Of a DNA stretch of 50,580 bases, positions 15,564 to 23,181 are shown one piece after another. The stretch covers positions 1-50,580 of the forward strand of contig NZ_FZOW01000030.1 in assembly GCF_900188125.1 (NCBI RefSeq). The letters are read 5' to 3'. A model generated the notes under the pieces. That model ran no database searches. It saw only the letters and a list, made by a program, of their open reading frames with translations, and was not told the DNA's origin. How positions within the stretch are numbered: the first letter of the stretch is position 1; every line of letters begins with the position of its first letter. The position numbers were made by a program, and so were the translations under genes. The stretch comes from Rhodococcoides kyotonense. Its GTDB lineage: Bacteria; Actinomycetota; Actinomycetes; Mycobacteriales; Mycobacteriaceae.

Positions 15564-16724
15564 CTACAGGCCGATCTCGGTGACCGCATTGCCCACTAGT
15601 GGTGCGTGTTCGCGGCGGTAGACCTCGATGGAGTCGAGGCGGGTGTGTCCGGTCTGGCGCGCGATGGCGGTGCTGTCGGCGCCGTTGCGGGTGCTCTGGG
15701 TGACGAAGCCGGCGCGGAGGGAGTGCCCGCCGAGCTTGGTGAGTGCGGCGGGGTCGTATCCGGCGTGTTCGGCGCGGCGACGGATGGTCTTGTGAATTGC
15801 GGCCCCGGACAGCGCCGTTGCGCCGAGGTTGCCGTTCTGGGCGATGGCCCGCAGCAGTGGCGCTCGGGCGGCGGTGCGGGGCACTCCCCCACGGCACGCA
15901 TGTTCGATGAATGGCTCTCGCTTACGCAGGAGCCGGATTACGGACGGCCGGCCCCCGATGTCGTAGGCAGCGACGACCTGCACCCACCGGACGTACGCGC
16001 AGGGCGGGCAGGTCTCGTGGGAGTCGGTGTACGGCAGCGCTTTCACCGCACCCCGGCCTTCCTGGTCGGTCTTCGACTTCCGCATTCGAATGTGCAGGCC
16101 GTCGAGGCGATGGAGAGTCACATCCCCACACAGCAGCTCGGACAGTTCGCTGCGGCGGAAGGCGCCGGCGAAGCCGAGCAGCAGGATCGCCGAGTCCCGA
16201 CGTTCGAGGACATCGTCGGCCCAGCCGCGGCACCGCTCGCGCGCGGTGTCGACGAGGACCTTGATGTCGTCGACCAGTAGCGGGGCTCGTCGGTTCTGCG
16301 GGCGCTCCCCTGCGGTCGCGTATTCGCGGCGGATGCCGGACAGGGTTGCGGTGACGAGTTCGTGCGCCGTTGGGGACAGGTGCCCGGTGGTGCGGTGTTG
16401 ATGGTTGATCGCGGCGATCCAGGTGCCGAATGTCGCGGCGGCGTAGGCCCGCTCCCCCGTTTCGGTGCGGGTGTCGGCGGCGTCGACGAGGTACGCGGCG
16501 ACGGTGACCGGGTGCGTCGGCAACGAGGCATGGCCTTCCCGCTCGCACCAGCCCGCGAAGCGACGCCAGCCGGCGGCATAGGTGCGTCGAGTCCCCTCGG
16601 ACCGGGACGACTCGACCGCCTGCGCGATCCGCTTGGCGACGGCGGGCGGGATCTCGGGTTCCACGGCCGTCGATACCTGCGCTGGATTGCCTGCCGCAGG
16701 CATTCGAGCTGGTGGGAAGTCCAT
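15564..16724 (-). CDS. Tyrosine recombinase (island integrase)
   Basis: Protein of 386 residues. The N-terminal core-binding domain (about 35-135) contains TYAAGWRRFAGWCEREG and AAINHQHR. The catalytic domain carries the first Arg in FAGAFRRSELSELL, the HSLRAGF box (HxxR), the GHTRLDSIEVY box with Gly-His, and the nucleophile Tyr in EVYRREHA. All active-site positions appear intact. It sits 437 bp from the 3' end of a tRNA-Thr gene and is the only recombinase in the window, so it probably inserted the DNA to its left at the tRNA. The family also occurs on linear plasmids. No excisionase gene was seen nearby. Confidence 0.85.
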   Translation of the reverse strand: MDFPPARMPAAGNPAQVSTAVEPEIPPAVAKRIAQAVESSRSEGTRRTYAAGWRRFAGWCEREGHASLPTHPVTVAAYLVDAADTRTETGERAYAAATFGTWIAAINHQHRTTGHLSPTAHELVTATLSGIRREYATAGERPQNRRAPLLVDDIKVLVDTARERCRGWADDVLERRDSAILLLGFAGAFRRSELSELLCGDVTLHRLDGLHIRMRKSKTDQEGRGAVKALPYTDSHETCPPCAYVRWVQVVAAYDIGGRPSVIRLLRKREPFIEHACRGGVPRTAARAPLLRAIAQNGNLGATALSGAAIHKTIRRRAEHAGYDPAALTKLGGHSLRAGFVTQSTRNGADSTAIARQTGHTRLDSIEVYRREHAPLVGNAVTEIGL

Positions 16725-17131
16725 GTCGGCAGCCTAGCGCAGGTGACCGACAGATCTCCGGACCAAAAACTGTGCTGAACTGGCGTTTCAGCCACGCTGG
16801 TACGGAAAATGCAATTTACGTCGCCGACTTCCGAATGTCCGAATTCTCTTCTCGTACGGACTCGAGTAGTCGCCCGAGGCCCTCGGCTGTCGTACTTCGA
16901 CCGCGACGCAGTTGCAGTTGCCGCTGTCAAGTGCGACCGACAATCTGCAGCCTGGACGGTCCGTCGACAATTACGGCCTCTAGAGGCTGCCCAGATCCCT
17001 GGTTCGTCCGCACAAACTCGGCCGAGTTCGCGCGCGTCCAGACACCCGCTCAAGAGTGAGTTTTCAGTGACTTGTGACATTCTGTGACACTGAGCCACTT
17101 TCCGGCAATGGTTGTCATGTTCCAGAACCAG
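16725..17131. other. Intergenic stretch between integrase and tRNA-Thr
   Basis: About 400 bp without a convincing gene. Around 17068-17092 the motif GTGAC/TGTGAC occurs three times (AGTGACTTGTGACATTCTGT, then GACACTGAG). Closely spaced short repeats like this could be recombinase arm-binding sites near the attachment junction; this is inference. The integrase promoter should lie near 16725-16800. Confidence 0.35.
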
Positions 17132-17158
17132 AAAAACCCCTGCTCAGCAGGGGTTTTT
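17132..17158. terminator. Rho-independent terminator of tRNA-Thr
   Basis: AAAAACCCCTGCT (17132-17144) and AGCAGGGGTTTTT (17146-17158) are perfect 13-bp arms around one base. On the minus strand the hairpin follows the tRNA 3' end within a few bases and is followed by five T residues. It can also work on the plus strand. Confidence 0.85.
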
Positions 17159-17160
17159 GG

Positions 17161-17235
17161 TGGAGCCCCCTAACGGGATTGAACCGTTGACCGCTCGCTT
17201 ACAAGGCGAGTGCTCTACCGCTGAGCTAAGGAGGC
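17161..17235 (-). tRNA. tRNA-Thr (anticodon UGU)
   Basis: Read on the minus strand, the 5' acceptor GCCTCCT pairs with AGGGGGC. The D-arm is GCTC/GAGC, the anticodon arm CTCGC-CTTGTAA-GCGAG gives anticodon TGT, and the T-arm AACGG-TTCAATC-CCGTT is perfect. Discriminator T and an encoded CCA complete the gene. Its 3' end faces the integrase, making it the likely attachment site of the island to the left. Confidence 0.93.
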
Positions 17236-17324
17236 GTTGTGCGTCAGCCACTATATCCGTTCACAATGCCATCAGTGTCAGCAGGTACCTTGAGCGTGGA
17301 TCACACCAGCAACAGAAAACGGAC

Positions 17325-18812
17325 ATGACCTTCCTGCACGACTTGACGGCCTCGCTCAGCCGTCTCACCGGTGAGCGCCGCGCCACCATCGATACTCCGA
17401 CTGCAGCGCCGTCGCCCCTGCAGCCGATCGACCTCACCGACGATGCCGTCGTCGCCGAGGTTCTCGACCTGGCTGTACGCGTCGGCGAGGTCCTTCTCGC
17501 GTCGGGGACGTCGGCGATGGATACGACGACTCAGGTGCAGTTCATCGCCGCAACCTACGGTCTGGCTCGTTGCGACGTGGACGTCACGTACAACTCGATC
17601 ACCATCAGCGCCCACCGCGGCCCGACGCGTCCGCCGTCGACGACGATGCGCATCGTTCATTACCGCTCGATGGACTTCACCCGATTGGCGGCGGTGGACC
17701 GTCTGATCCGCGGCATCCGTATGAAGATGATTCCGCCACCGATCGCGCGCGAGACGTTGGACAGCATCACCACCGCCCCGCACCCTTACAACCGGTGGAT
17801 CGCGACGTTCGCGTGGGCGGGCATGGCCGCATCGATCGGCGTGCTGCTCGGTGGTGGCGTGCTGGTGGCCGTCGTGAGCTTCTTGACGACGATGGTCATC
17901 GACCGCATCGGCCGCGTGCTCAACCGCGCGGGCCTTCCGTTCTTCTTCCAGCAGGTCGTCGGCGGCTTCGTCGCTGCGACGCCTGCCATCACGCTGTACA
18001 ACTTCCAGGATCAGCTGGGCATCAACATCTCGCCGTCTCAGGTCATCGCCGCGGGAGTGACGGTGCTGCTGTCGGGACTGTCGCTGGTCGGCTCGGTGCA
18101 GGACGCCATCACGGGAGCGCCGATCACGGCGTCGGCCAGATTTTTCGAGGTCCTGATGATGACGGGCGGCATCATCGCAGGTGTCGCGACGTCGTTGAAG
18201 ATCGCTGCGATCATCGGCAGCGATCTGCCCCTGATCAGCAACACACCGCCGCCGGACATCACCGAGGTGCCCACGAAAGTCCTGGCAGGTGCGGCGGCCT
18301 CACTGTTCTATGCGCTGGCCTGCTACGCCGAGAAGCGTGCACTGACGGCGGCATTCCTCGGCGGTTTCGCCGGAGCCCTGGTGTACCTGGTGATCCAGAC
18401 GCTCGCGACTGGTCCGATCATTGCGTCGGCGTTCGCTGCTACGGTGGTCGGCTTCGCGGGTGGTCTGATGGCTCGTCGAGCACTCATTCCGCCGTTGATC
18501 GTCGCGGTCGCAGGTATCACGCCGCTGCTGCCCGGTCTGTCGTTGTACCGCGGCTTGTACGCAATGCTCAACGACCAGCTTCTGATCGGCTTCAGCTCGC
18601 TTCTCGCGGCCTTCGGCATCGGCTGCGGACTGGCCGCAGGCGTGACTCTCGGTGAGTGGGGCGCTCGAACGCTGCGTCGTCCGCGCATCCTGGCCCGCAC
18701 CGAGGAACTGCTGCGTCCGACGCTTCGGCGCAAAGAAGAACCGCGCCGCCCGACGGTTCGTCGGCGACGCGGTTCTCTGGAAAAGGCCACTCCGAAGGAG
18801 CGCCGGGCCTAG
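17325..18812 (+). CDS. ThrE-family threonine/serine exporter
   Basis: Protein of 495 residues, the usual size of actinobacterial ThrE. The cytoplasmic N-terminal domain (about 40-160) has LDLAVRVGEVLLASGTSAMDTT and YGLARCDVDVTYNSI, both typical. It is followed by ten hydrophobic segments, and a basic Arg-rich tail ends the protein. ThrE proteins export threonine and serine by proton-motive force. ATG 17325 is chosen; the frame is open further left but would run through the tRNA gene on the opposite strand. The stop overlaps the last codons of the convergent MbtH gene by four bases. Confidence 0.85.
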   Translation: MTFLHDLTASLSRLTGERRATIDTPTAAPSPLQPIDLTDDAVVAEVLDLAVRVGEVLLASGTSAMDTTTQVQFIAATYGLARCDVDVTYNSITISAHRGPTRPPSTTMRIVHYRSMDFTRLAAVDRLIRGIRMKMIPPPIARETLDSITTAPHPYNRWIATFAWAGMAASIGVLLGGGVLVAVVSFLTTMVIDRIGRVLNRAGLPFFFQQVVGGFVAATPAITLYNFQDQLGINISPSQVIAAGVTVLLSGLSLVGSVQDAITGAPITASARFFEVLMMTGGIIAGVATSLKIAAIIGSDLPLISNTPPPDITEVPTKVLAGAAASLFYALACYAEKRALTAAFLGGFAGALVYLVIQTLATGPIIASAFAATVVGFAGGLMARRALIPPLIVAVAGITPLLPGLSLYRGLYAMLNDQLLIGFSSLLAAFGIGCGLAAGVTLGEWGARTLRRPRILARTEELLRPTLRRKEEPRRPTVRRRRGSLEKATPKERRA

Positions 18813-19063
18813 GCCTCGGGCTTGCCCTCAGCGGACTGACGTGCGGCTGCGTCGGCCTCCATTGCTTCGCGGAGGCTGCGCGGACGCATGTCGGTCCAGT
18901 TCTTCTCGACGTACTCCAGGCATGCTGCGCGGCTGTCTTCTCCGAAAACGACTCGCCATCCCTGCGGGACGTCGGAGAACGTCGGCCACAGCGAGTGCTG
19001 ATCTTCGTCGTTGACCAGCACGAAGAAGCGTCCGTCTTCGTCATCGAATGGATTGGTGCTCAT
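18809..19063 (-). CDS. MbtH-family protein
   Basis: Protein of 84 residues with the MbtH signature: NPFDDEDGRFFVLVNDEDQ, HSLWPTF, VPQGWRVVFG, and a C-terminal NWTDMRPRSL. MbtH proteins bind and stabilise adenylation domains of non-ribosomal peptide synthetases. There is no peptide-synthetase gene in the window, so this is an orphan copy that may serve a system elsewhere in the genome. Its 3' end overlaps the ThrE gene in convergent orientation. The C-terminus is a little longer and Ala-rich. Very clear family match. Confidence 0.93.
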   Translation of the reverse strand: MSTNPFDDEDGRFFVLVNDEDQHSLWPTFSDVPQGWRVVFGEDSRAACLEYVEKNWTDMRPRSLREAMEADAAARQSAEGKPEA

Positions 19064-19170
19064 CTCGCCTCACTCGTCACAAACGTCTTGTTTATCGGCA
19101 GTCTTCTGTGTGAAGTGCCCCCCGACCCTAGCAACGCACAGTATCGCACCGGGGGACCAGCTTTCTCAGC

Positions 19171-19980
19171 TCAGCTGCGCAGAAAGTCCAGGATCGCGTC
19201 GTTGATGGCGTCGGGCCGCTCGAGATAGCCGTAATGACCGACGTCGGGGATCTCGACGTACTGGGCGCCGGGGATCGATTTCGCCAGCTCCGCACTGAGG
19301 TAGGCCGGGATCATCCGGTCGTGCTCGAAGCCGACGGACAGGCAGGGCACGGTGATTCTGTTGTAGACGGTGCTGCGGTCGAATCGATCGTTCATGCCGA
19401 GCTGAGCGCGCACACCGGGCGTTGTGGGTGCCGTCGAGAATTCGAACAGGTCGAGCCAGTCGCGCGCGGACCGGGAGTCGGCGAGGGTCGTCGGCGACAG
19501 GTTCATCACTGCGGTCACGGCGGCCGCGTATTGCGGCGGCAGCGCAGTCTTCGCGTCGGCGAGCGCGCGCTCGCCGTCGCCGAGGGTCTTCTGGAACTCG
19601 TCGAGACGAGCGTGCCCGGCCAGGAAAACGGCCTTGCGCAACAAGTCGGGACGCGTCAGGGCAAGCTCTTGCGCGACGCGCGCACCCATCGACGTTCCGA
19701 CGACGTAGGCCTTCTCGTCGCCCTCACGCACCAGTTCGATCAGTGCTGCGGTGTCGGCGACCATGTCGTCGATGGAGATGCCCTGTGCGCTCTCGAACGA
19801 CGGAGCGATCCCGCGGTTGTCGAAATAGCAGACGCGATAACCGGCCTTCACGAGAGCAGGGACCTGATGCAGCTCCCAGACACGGCCCGGGCTACCCGTG
19901 CCCATGATGAGCACGACCAGGTCGCCGGTTCCCTTCACCTGGTAATTCAGCGAGATCCCGTTCACGGTCGCAATCGGCAT
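19171..19980 (-). CDS. Alpha/beta-fold hydrolase
   Basis: Protein of 269 residues, ATG preceded by GGAG at a good distance. Features of the fold in order: LVVLIMGTGSPGRVW (oxyanion region, MGTG), CYFDNRGIAPS, nucleophile elbow GTSMGARVAQ with Ser at about 98, a cap region, then HDRMIPAYLSAEL and the catalytic His in DVGHYGYLERPDAI. All three catalytic residues can be assigned. The substrate cannot be predicted; such proteins include esterases, lactonases and C-C hydrolases. It is a single gene between MbtH and the CsbD-like gene, divergent from the latter. Confidence 0.85.
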   Translation of the reverse strand: MPIATVNGISLNYQVKGTGDLVVLIMGTGSPGRVWELHQVPALVKAGYRVCYFDNRGIAPSFESAQGISIDDMVADTAALIELVREGDEKAYVVGTSMGARVAQELALTRPDLLRKAVFLAGHARLDEFQKTLGDGERALADAKTALPPQYAAAVTAVMNLSPTTLADSRSARDWLDLFEFSTAPTTPGVRAQLGMNDRFDRSTVYNRITVPCLSVGFEHDRMIPAYLSAELAKSIPGAQYVEIPDVGHYGYLERPDAINDAILDFLRS

Positions 19981-20094
19981 GAAACTCCTTCGTCTGTCTG
20001 GTGTTGCTCGCGAAGAGCTTACGGCGGGTTTCCACCGTCGACCACGGGGTAGTCCTGCCCCGACCGGATCGCGAGTATGCGAGGAGCAGCCCAG

Positions 20095-20640
20095 ATGACC
20101 GAGGACAGAGCATCCGACCAGGCCCGAAAGAGCCTGTTCGACGCGGCCAAGGGGAAGGCCAAAGAGGTAGTCGGCGCAGTCACCGGCAACGACGAGCTCA
20201 CCACCGAGGGCCAACTGCAGAGCGCACAGGCACGCGAACGCAAGGAAGCGAAGGCGACCGAACTGGCCGCCGAGGCCCAGGCGCAGGACGCCGCCGAGAA
20301 GTTGGCGTCGGCGAAGAACACCGCGGACGATCAGCGGGAAGCAGCCAGCGACAGCGCGGAGGCAGTCGAAGAGAATGCGCGACGCGTACAGCAGCGACAG
20401 CATGTCGCGGCCGAGCAGGAAAAGCATCGGGTGATCGCCGACGAGGCCGCCGACGCCGAGGTCGACGCTCGAGCCGAACAGGTGGAAGCCGTCGCCGAAG
20501 GGCAGTCCGACGCCGCCGAGGCGACCCGGGACGAACTGAACGCCATCCGCGAGCACAGCGAGGACATCGCCGACGCCGACGCATTGCGAGCCGAAGCCGA
20601 TCGCGCGCGGCGCACCAGCCGACAAGGAGATCTTCCATGA
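20095..20640 (+). CDS. CsbD-like stress protein with helical repeat tail
   Basis: Protein of 181 residues from ATG 20095, with GAGGAG eight bases upstream. Residues about 10-45 match the CsbD pattern (DAAKGKAKEVVGAVTGNDEL). The rest is a long Ala/Glu/Gln/Arg-rich helix, likely coiled coil. CsbD-type proteins accumulate in general stress. There is no signal peptide, so it should be cytoplasmic. Its stop overlaps the ATG of the next gene (ATGA), so the two are made together. Exact role unknown. Confidence 0.7.
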   Translation: MTEDRASDQARKSLFDAAKGKAKEVVGAVTGNDELTTEGQLQSAQARERKEAKATELAAEAQAQDAAEKLASAKNTADDQREAASDSAEAVEENARRVQQRQHVAAEQEKHRVIADEAADAEVDARAEQVEAVAEGQSDAAEATRDELNAIREHSEDIADADALRAEADRARRTSRQGDLP

Positions 20641-21275
20641 ATGCACTCAGCATCCCGTTGTCCATACTTCGGTTGCAGTACAAGATCGTTCGGATTCCGT
20701 TCCAGCTGTTCGAGACCAACGTCGTTCAGCGCAGGGATGCCGAGGATCCGGCGCGGCTGGCGTACGAGCGAACCGTCGGGACGCTCGAGAAAGTGATCGG
20801 CGGAGTTCTCGGCGATCCCGACGTCGAACATCGAGGCAAGGCCCTCGTCGATCGCGCCGAGGATCTGGAACTGGCGCGCACACTCGATGCCGCCGCCGAC
20901 GAGAACGAGAAGCAGGCGGACCAGAAGCTGACTGCGGCCCGCGAAGCTGCGCACAAGGAACGCGCGGCGGCAGCGGAGGCAGCCGACGAGGCGGCGCGTG
21001 AGGCGCGTCAGGACGCCGAGGAGCGTAAGCAGCAGGCCGCCGCCGACGCCGAACAACGCGCCGAAGCCGAGAAGAAGCGGGCGGACGAGGTTGCCGAGGC
21101 CCGAACCGAGCAAGCGCACGTCGCCGAGCAGAAGCAGCACGACGAGATTTCGAAGGTCGAGGACATCGTCTCTGCGCCAGCCGAATCCGAGCTCGCCGAC
21201 GCCGCCGAGCGTCAGGAGGAAGCGGAGGCGAAGAAGGACGAGGCCGAGCGGATCGAGAAGTTGTTCAGGCAGTAG
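20637..21275 (+). CDS. Ala/Glu-rich coiled-coil protein
   Basis: Protein of 212 residues starting at an ATG that overlaps the CsbD-like gene stop. A short N-terminal part (MNALSIPLSILRLQYKIVRI) is amphipathic or membrane-touching. Residues about 55-90 form a globular helical part. From about 90 on it is a continuous charged helix of Ala, Glu, Lys, Arg and Asp, almost certainly coiled coil. No enzymatic motif. It probably partners the CsbD-like protein in an envelope or nucleoid stress function (inference). The stop lies directly at the edge of a dispersed palindromic repeat. Confidence 0.65.
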   Translation: MNALSIPLSILRLQYKIVRIPFQLFETNVVQRRDAEDPARLAYERTVGTLEKVIGGVLGDPDVEHRGKALVDRAEDLELARTLDAAADENEKQADQKLTAAREAAHKERAAAAEAADEAAREARQDAEERKQQAAADAEQRAEAEKKRADEVAEARTEQAHVAEQKQHDEISKVEDIVSAPAESELADAAERQEEAEAKKDEAERIEKLFRQ

Positions 21276-21347
21276 TGCGGCTGCGCCACCCGTGCGTGGG
21301 TAGTTGGTCTCTTGTGTAACTATGCACGCACGGGTGCCGGAGGCGCA
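21276..21347. repeat. Dispersed palindromic element, copy A
   Basis: Arms TGCGGCTGCGCCACCCGTGC (21276 on, 21 bp) and CGCACGGGTGCCGGAGGCGC (21327 on, 21 bp) are imperfect reverse complements around a 30-bp loop. Related copies are at 23111-23181, 40625-40696 and 49865-49936. Here the element lies between two convergent genes, and its right arm encodes the last codons (PAPVRA, stop) of the AraC-type regulator. Confidence 0.8.
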
Positions 21348-22282
21348 TTCCACGTCGCGCGATAGGCGCTCGGCGAGACTCCGATCTCCGCCATCATCTG
21401 CTGTCGCATCGACGTCGCCGTCCCGAACCCCGCTTCGGCGGCGACGCGATCGATCGTGTGATCGGTGTTCTCCAATAGTTCCTGCGCACGGCGAAGGCGC
21501 TGTGATGCAATCCATTTCGCCGGCGACACACCGACTTCCGCGGTGAACCGCCGCGTGAAGGTACGGACGCTCATCGCTTGCACGCCGGCCAGGGCACTGA
21601 TGGACAACGGCTGATGCAGGTTCCCCAGTGCCCAATCCTGCGCAGCTGCAATCGAGCTCGCCTTCGCACGCGGCACCGGCGTCGCGATGTACTGCGCCTG
21701 TCCGCCGCTGCGATGCGGCGGCACGACGGTTCCGCGAGCCACCCGGTTCGCGACGGCGGCACCGAAGTCGTGGCGAATCATGTAGAGACACAGGTCGATA
21801 CCCGATGCCTCCCCCGCGGCCGTCAAGACGGTGCCATCGTGCGTGTACAGAACGTTCGGCTCGAGAAGCACCTGCGGATACAGCGCGCGGAACTGGTTTA
21901 CCGAGGCCCAGTGCGTCGTCGCTCTCCGACCGTCGAGCAACCCCGCAGCGGCGAGCACGAAGGCCCCGGTGCAGATGGAGGCAATCCGAGCACCCTTCGG
22001 AACGTTCTCGAGAAAGGCCGTGTCCGCCAACGGGTTCGGTCCGTAATCGAGATCCGACGCGGGGACGATGACGGTGTCCGCGTCGGCCAACGCGTCGAGA
22101 CCCCGTGACACATGGATGGGCACGTCGGCGTCGGTCCGCACGGGCCCGGGCGTCGTCGTACAGGTGACGACGTCGTACAGCTTGTCGCCGTTGTCCGACG
22201 TGGCCTGCCCGAACAATCTGTGCACGGATCCGAACTCCATGCCGAGCAATCCGTCGCGGACGAATACCACCACCGTGTGCAT
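21320..22282 (-). CDS. GlxA-type AraC-family transcriptional regulator
   Basis: Protein of 320 residues. The N-terminal DJ-1/PfpI (class I glutamine amidotransferase-like) domain (1-190) has the motif IASICTGAFVLAAAGLLDGR around the conserved Cys and ATTHWA. Residues 210-310 are the AraC DNA-binding domain with two HTH motifs (SISALAGVQAMSVRTFTRRF and IDRVAAEAGFGTATSMRQQM). It is divergent from the quinone-reductase gene with a 71-bp gap and is likely its regulator. The last residues (PAPVRA) and the stop come from a palindromic repeat element. Ligand unknown. Confidence 0.88.
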   Translation of the reverse strand: MHTVVVFVRDGLLGMEFGSVHRLFGQATSDNGDKLYDVVTCTTTPGPVRTDADVPIHVSRGLDALADADTVIVPASDLDYGPNPLADTAFLENVPKGARIASICTGAFVLAAAGLLDGRRATTHWASVNQFRALYPQVLLEPNVLYTHDGTVLTAAGEASGIDLCLYMIRHDFGAAVANRVARGTVVPPHRSGGQAQYIATPVPRAKASSIAAAQDWALGNLHQPLSISALAGVQAMSVRTFTRRFTAEVGVSPAKWIASQRLRRAQELLENTDHTIDRVAAEAGFGTATSMRQQMMAEIGVSPSAYRATWNAPPAPVRA

Positions 22283-22353
22283 GGCCGAATTCTTTCACAT
22301 GTTGACCGATCGGCCACTGTTTCTGCACTACCGCAGGTGACAGGCTCGGAAGC

Positions 22354-23139
22354 ATGAACATTCTCTGGGTTTTCGCTCATCCCGACGAGCGCTCGTTGAA
22401 CGGCTCCCTCCGCGACTCGGCGCTGGCATCGCTGGCCGAGGCAGGCCATACCGTCGAACAGTCCGATCTCTATCGCATGGGGTGGAACCCCGTCGTCAGC
22501 GCAGAAGATTACGGCCACGATCCTGCACAACGGATGCAGGTGGCCACCGCGTCGTCGACGGCTCTGCGGAACGGCACGCTGGCGTCGGACATCACGGCGG
22601 AGCAGGCGAAACTGCATCGAGCAGATGCCGTCGTACTCCAGTTTCCGTTGTGGTGGTACTCGATGCCCGCGATCATGAAGGGCTGGGTGGACCGGGTGTT
22701 CATCGAGGGTTTCGGATACAACATCCGGCGCGAGACCGGCGGCACCCGACGCTACGGCGATGGTCTGATGGCGGGTAAGCGCGCGATGATCGTCACCAGC
22801 ATGGGTGGCAGCGAACACACCGTGTCACCACGCGGAATCAACGGCTCACTCGACGAACTACTGTTCCCGATTCAACACGGATTCTTCTGGTACACAGGCA
22901 TGTCCGTGCTTCCGCCGGTGCTGATACCCAGCGCCGATCGATTGACCGACGAGGACTTCGTGCTGGCCGAGAAACAGCTGAACGACCGGCTGAAGACCCT
23001 CTTCACCGACGACACCATCCCGTTCCGCCATCAGCACGGCGGCGAGTACGACGAGAAATTCGTACTACGCCCCGAGCATGCTGCCGGTGAATCGGGTGTG
23101 CGGGTGCATACGCGCTTCGCGCCTGTGCGCGGAAAGTAA
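22354..23139 (+). CDS. Flavodoxin-fold NAD(P)H quinone reductase
   Basis: Protein of 261 residues of the NQO1/MdaB family. N-terminal MNILWVFAHPDERSLNGSL is the FMN-binding phosphate loop. Further landmarks are HRADAVVLQFPLWWYSMPA with Trp-Trp near the flavin, GWVDRVFIEGFGY, and MIVTSMGG. These enzymes reduce quinones by two electrons using NAD(P)H and protect against electrophiles. It is probably controlled by the divergent GlxA-type regulator. The C-terminal PVRGK and stop lie in the left arm of a palindromic repeat element. The annotated length is within the family range. Confidence 0.88.
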   Translation: MNILWVFAHPDERSLNGSLRDSALASLAEAGHTVEQSDLYRMGWNPVVSAEDYGHDPAQRMQVATASSTALRNGTLASDITAEQAKLHRADAVVLQFPLWWYSMPAIMKGWVDRVFIEGFGYNIRRETGGTRRYGDGLMAGKRAMIVTSMGGSEHTVSPRGINGSLDELLFPIQHGFFWYTGMSVLPPVLIPSADRLTDEDFVLAEKQLNDRLKTLFTDDTIPFRHQHGGEYDEKFVLRPEHAAGESGVRVHTRFAPVRGK

Positions 23140-23181
23140 CAGCAGAGACGAACTATGCACGCACGGGCGGCGGAGCCGCAC
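23111..23181. repeat. Dispersed palindromic element, copy B
   Basis: The left half (GCGCCTGTGCGCGGAAAGT) and right half (AACTATGCACGCACGGGCGG) match copies A, C and D; the outer part of the left arm has diverged. It sits between convergent genes. The quinone reductase ends PVRGK-stop within the left arm, and the ABC exporter ends PPPVRA-stop within the right arm. Confidence 0.75.

Noticed and set aside
17112..17324. N-terminal extension of the ThrE frame
   Set aside because: It reads across the tRNA-Thr gene and its terminator on the opposite strand; ATG 17325 matches the usual ThrE N-terminus.
20331..22361. 676-codon minus-strand frame opposite the coiled-coil genes and part of the AraC gene
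   Set aside because: It is a shadow of Ala/Glu-rich repeats read backwards (Leu/Val/Gly/Arg-rich) and overlaps an established AraC-family gene.
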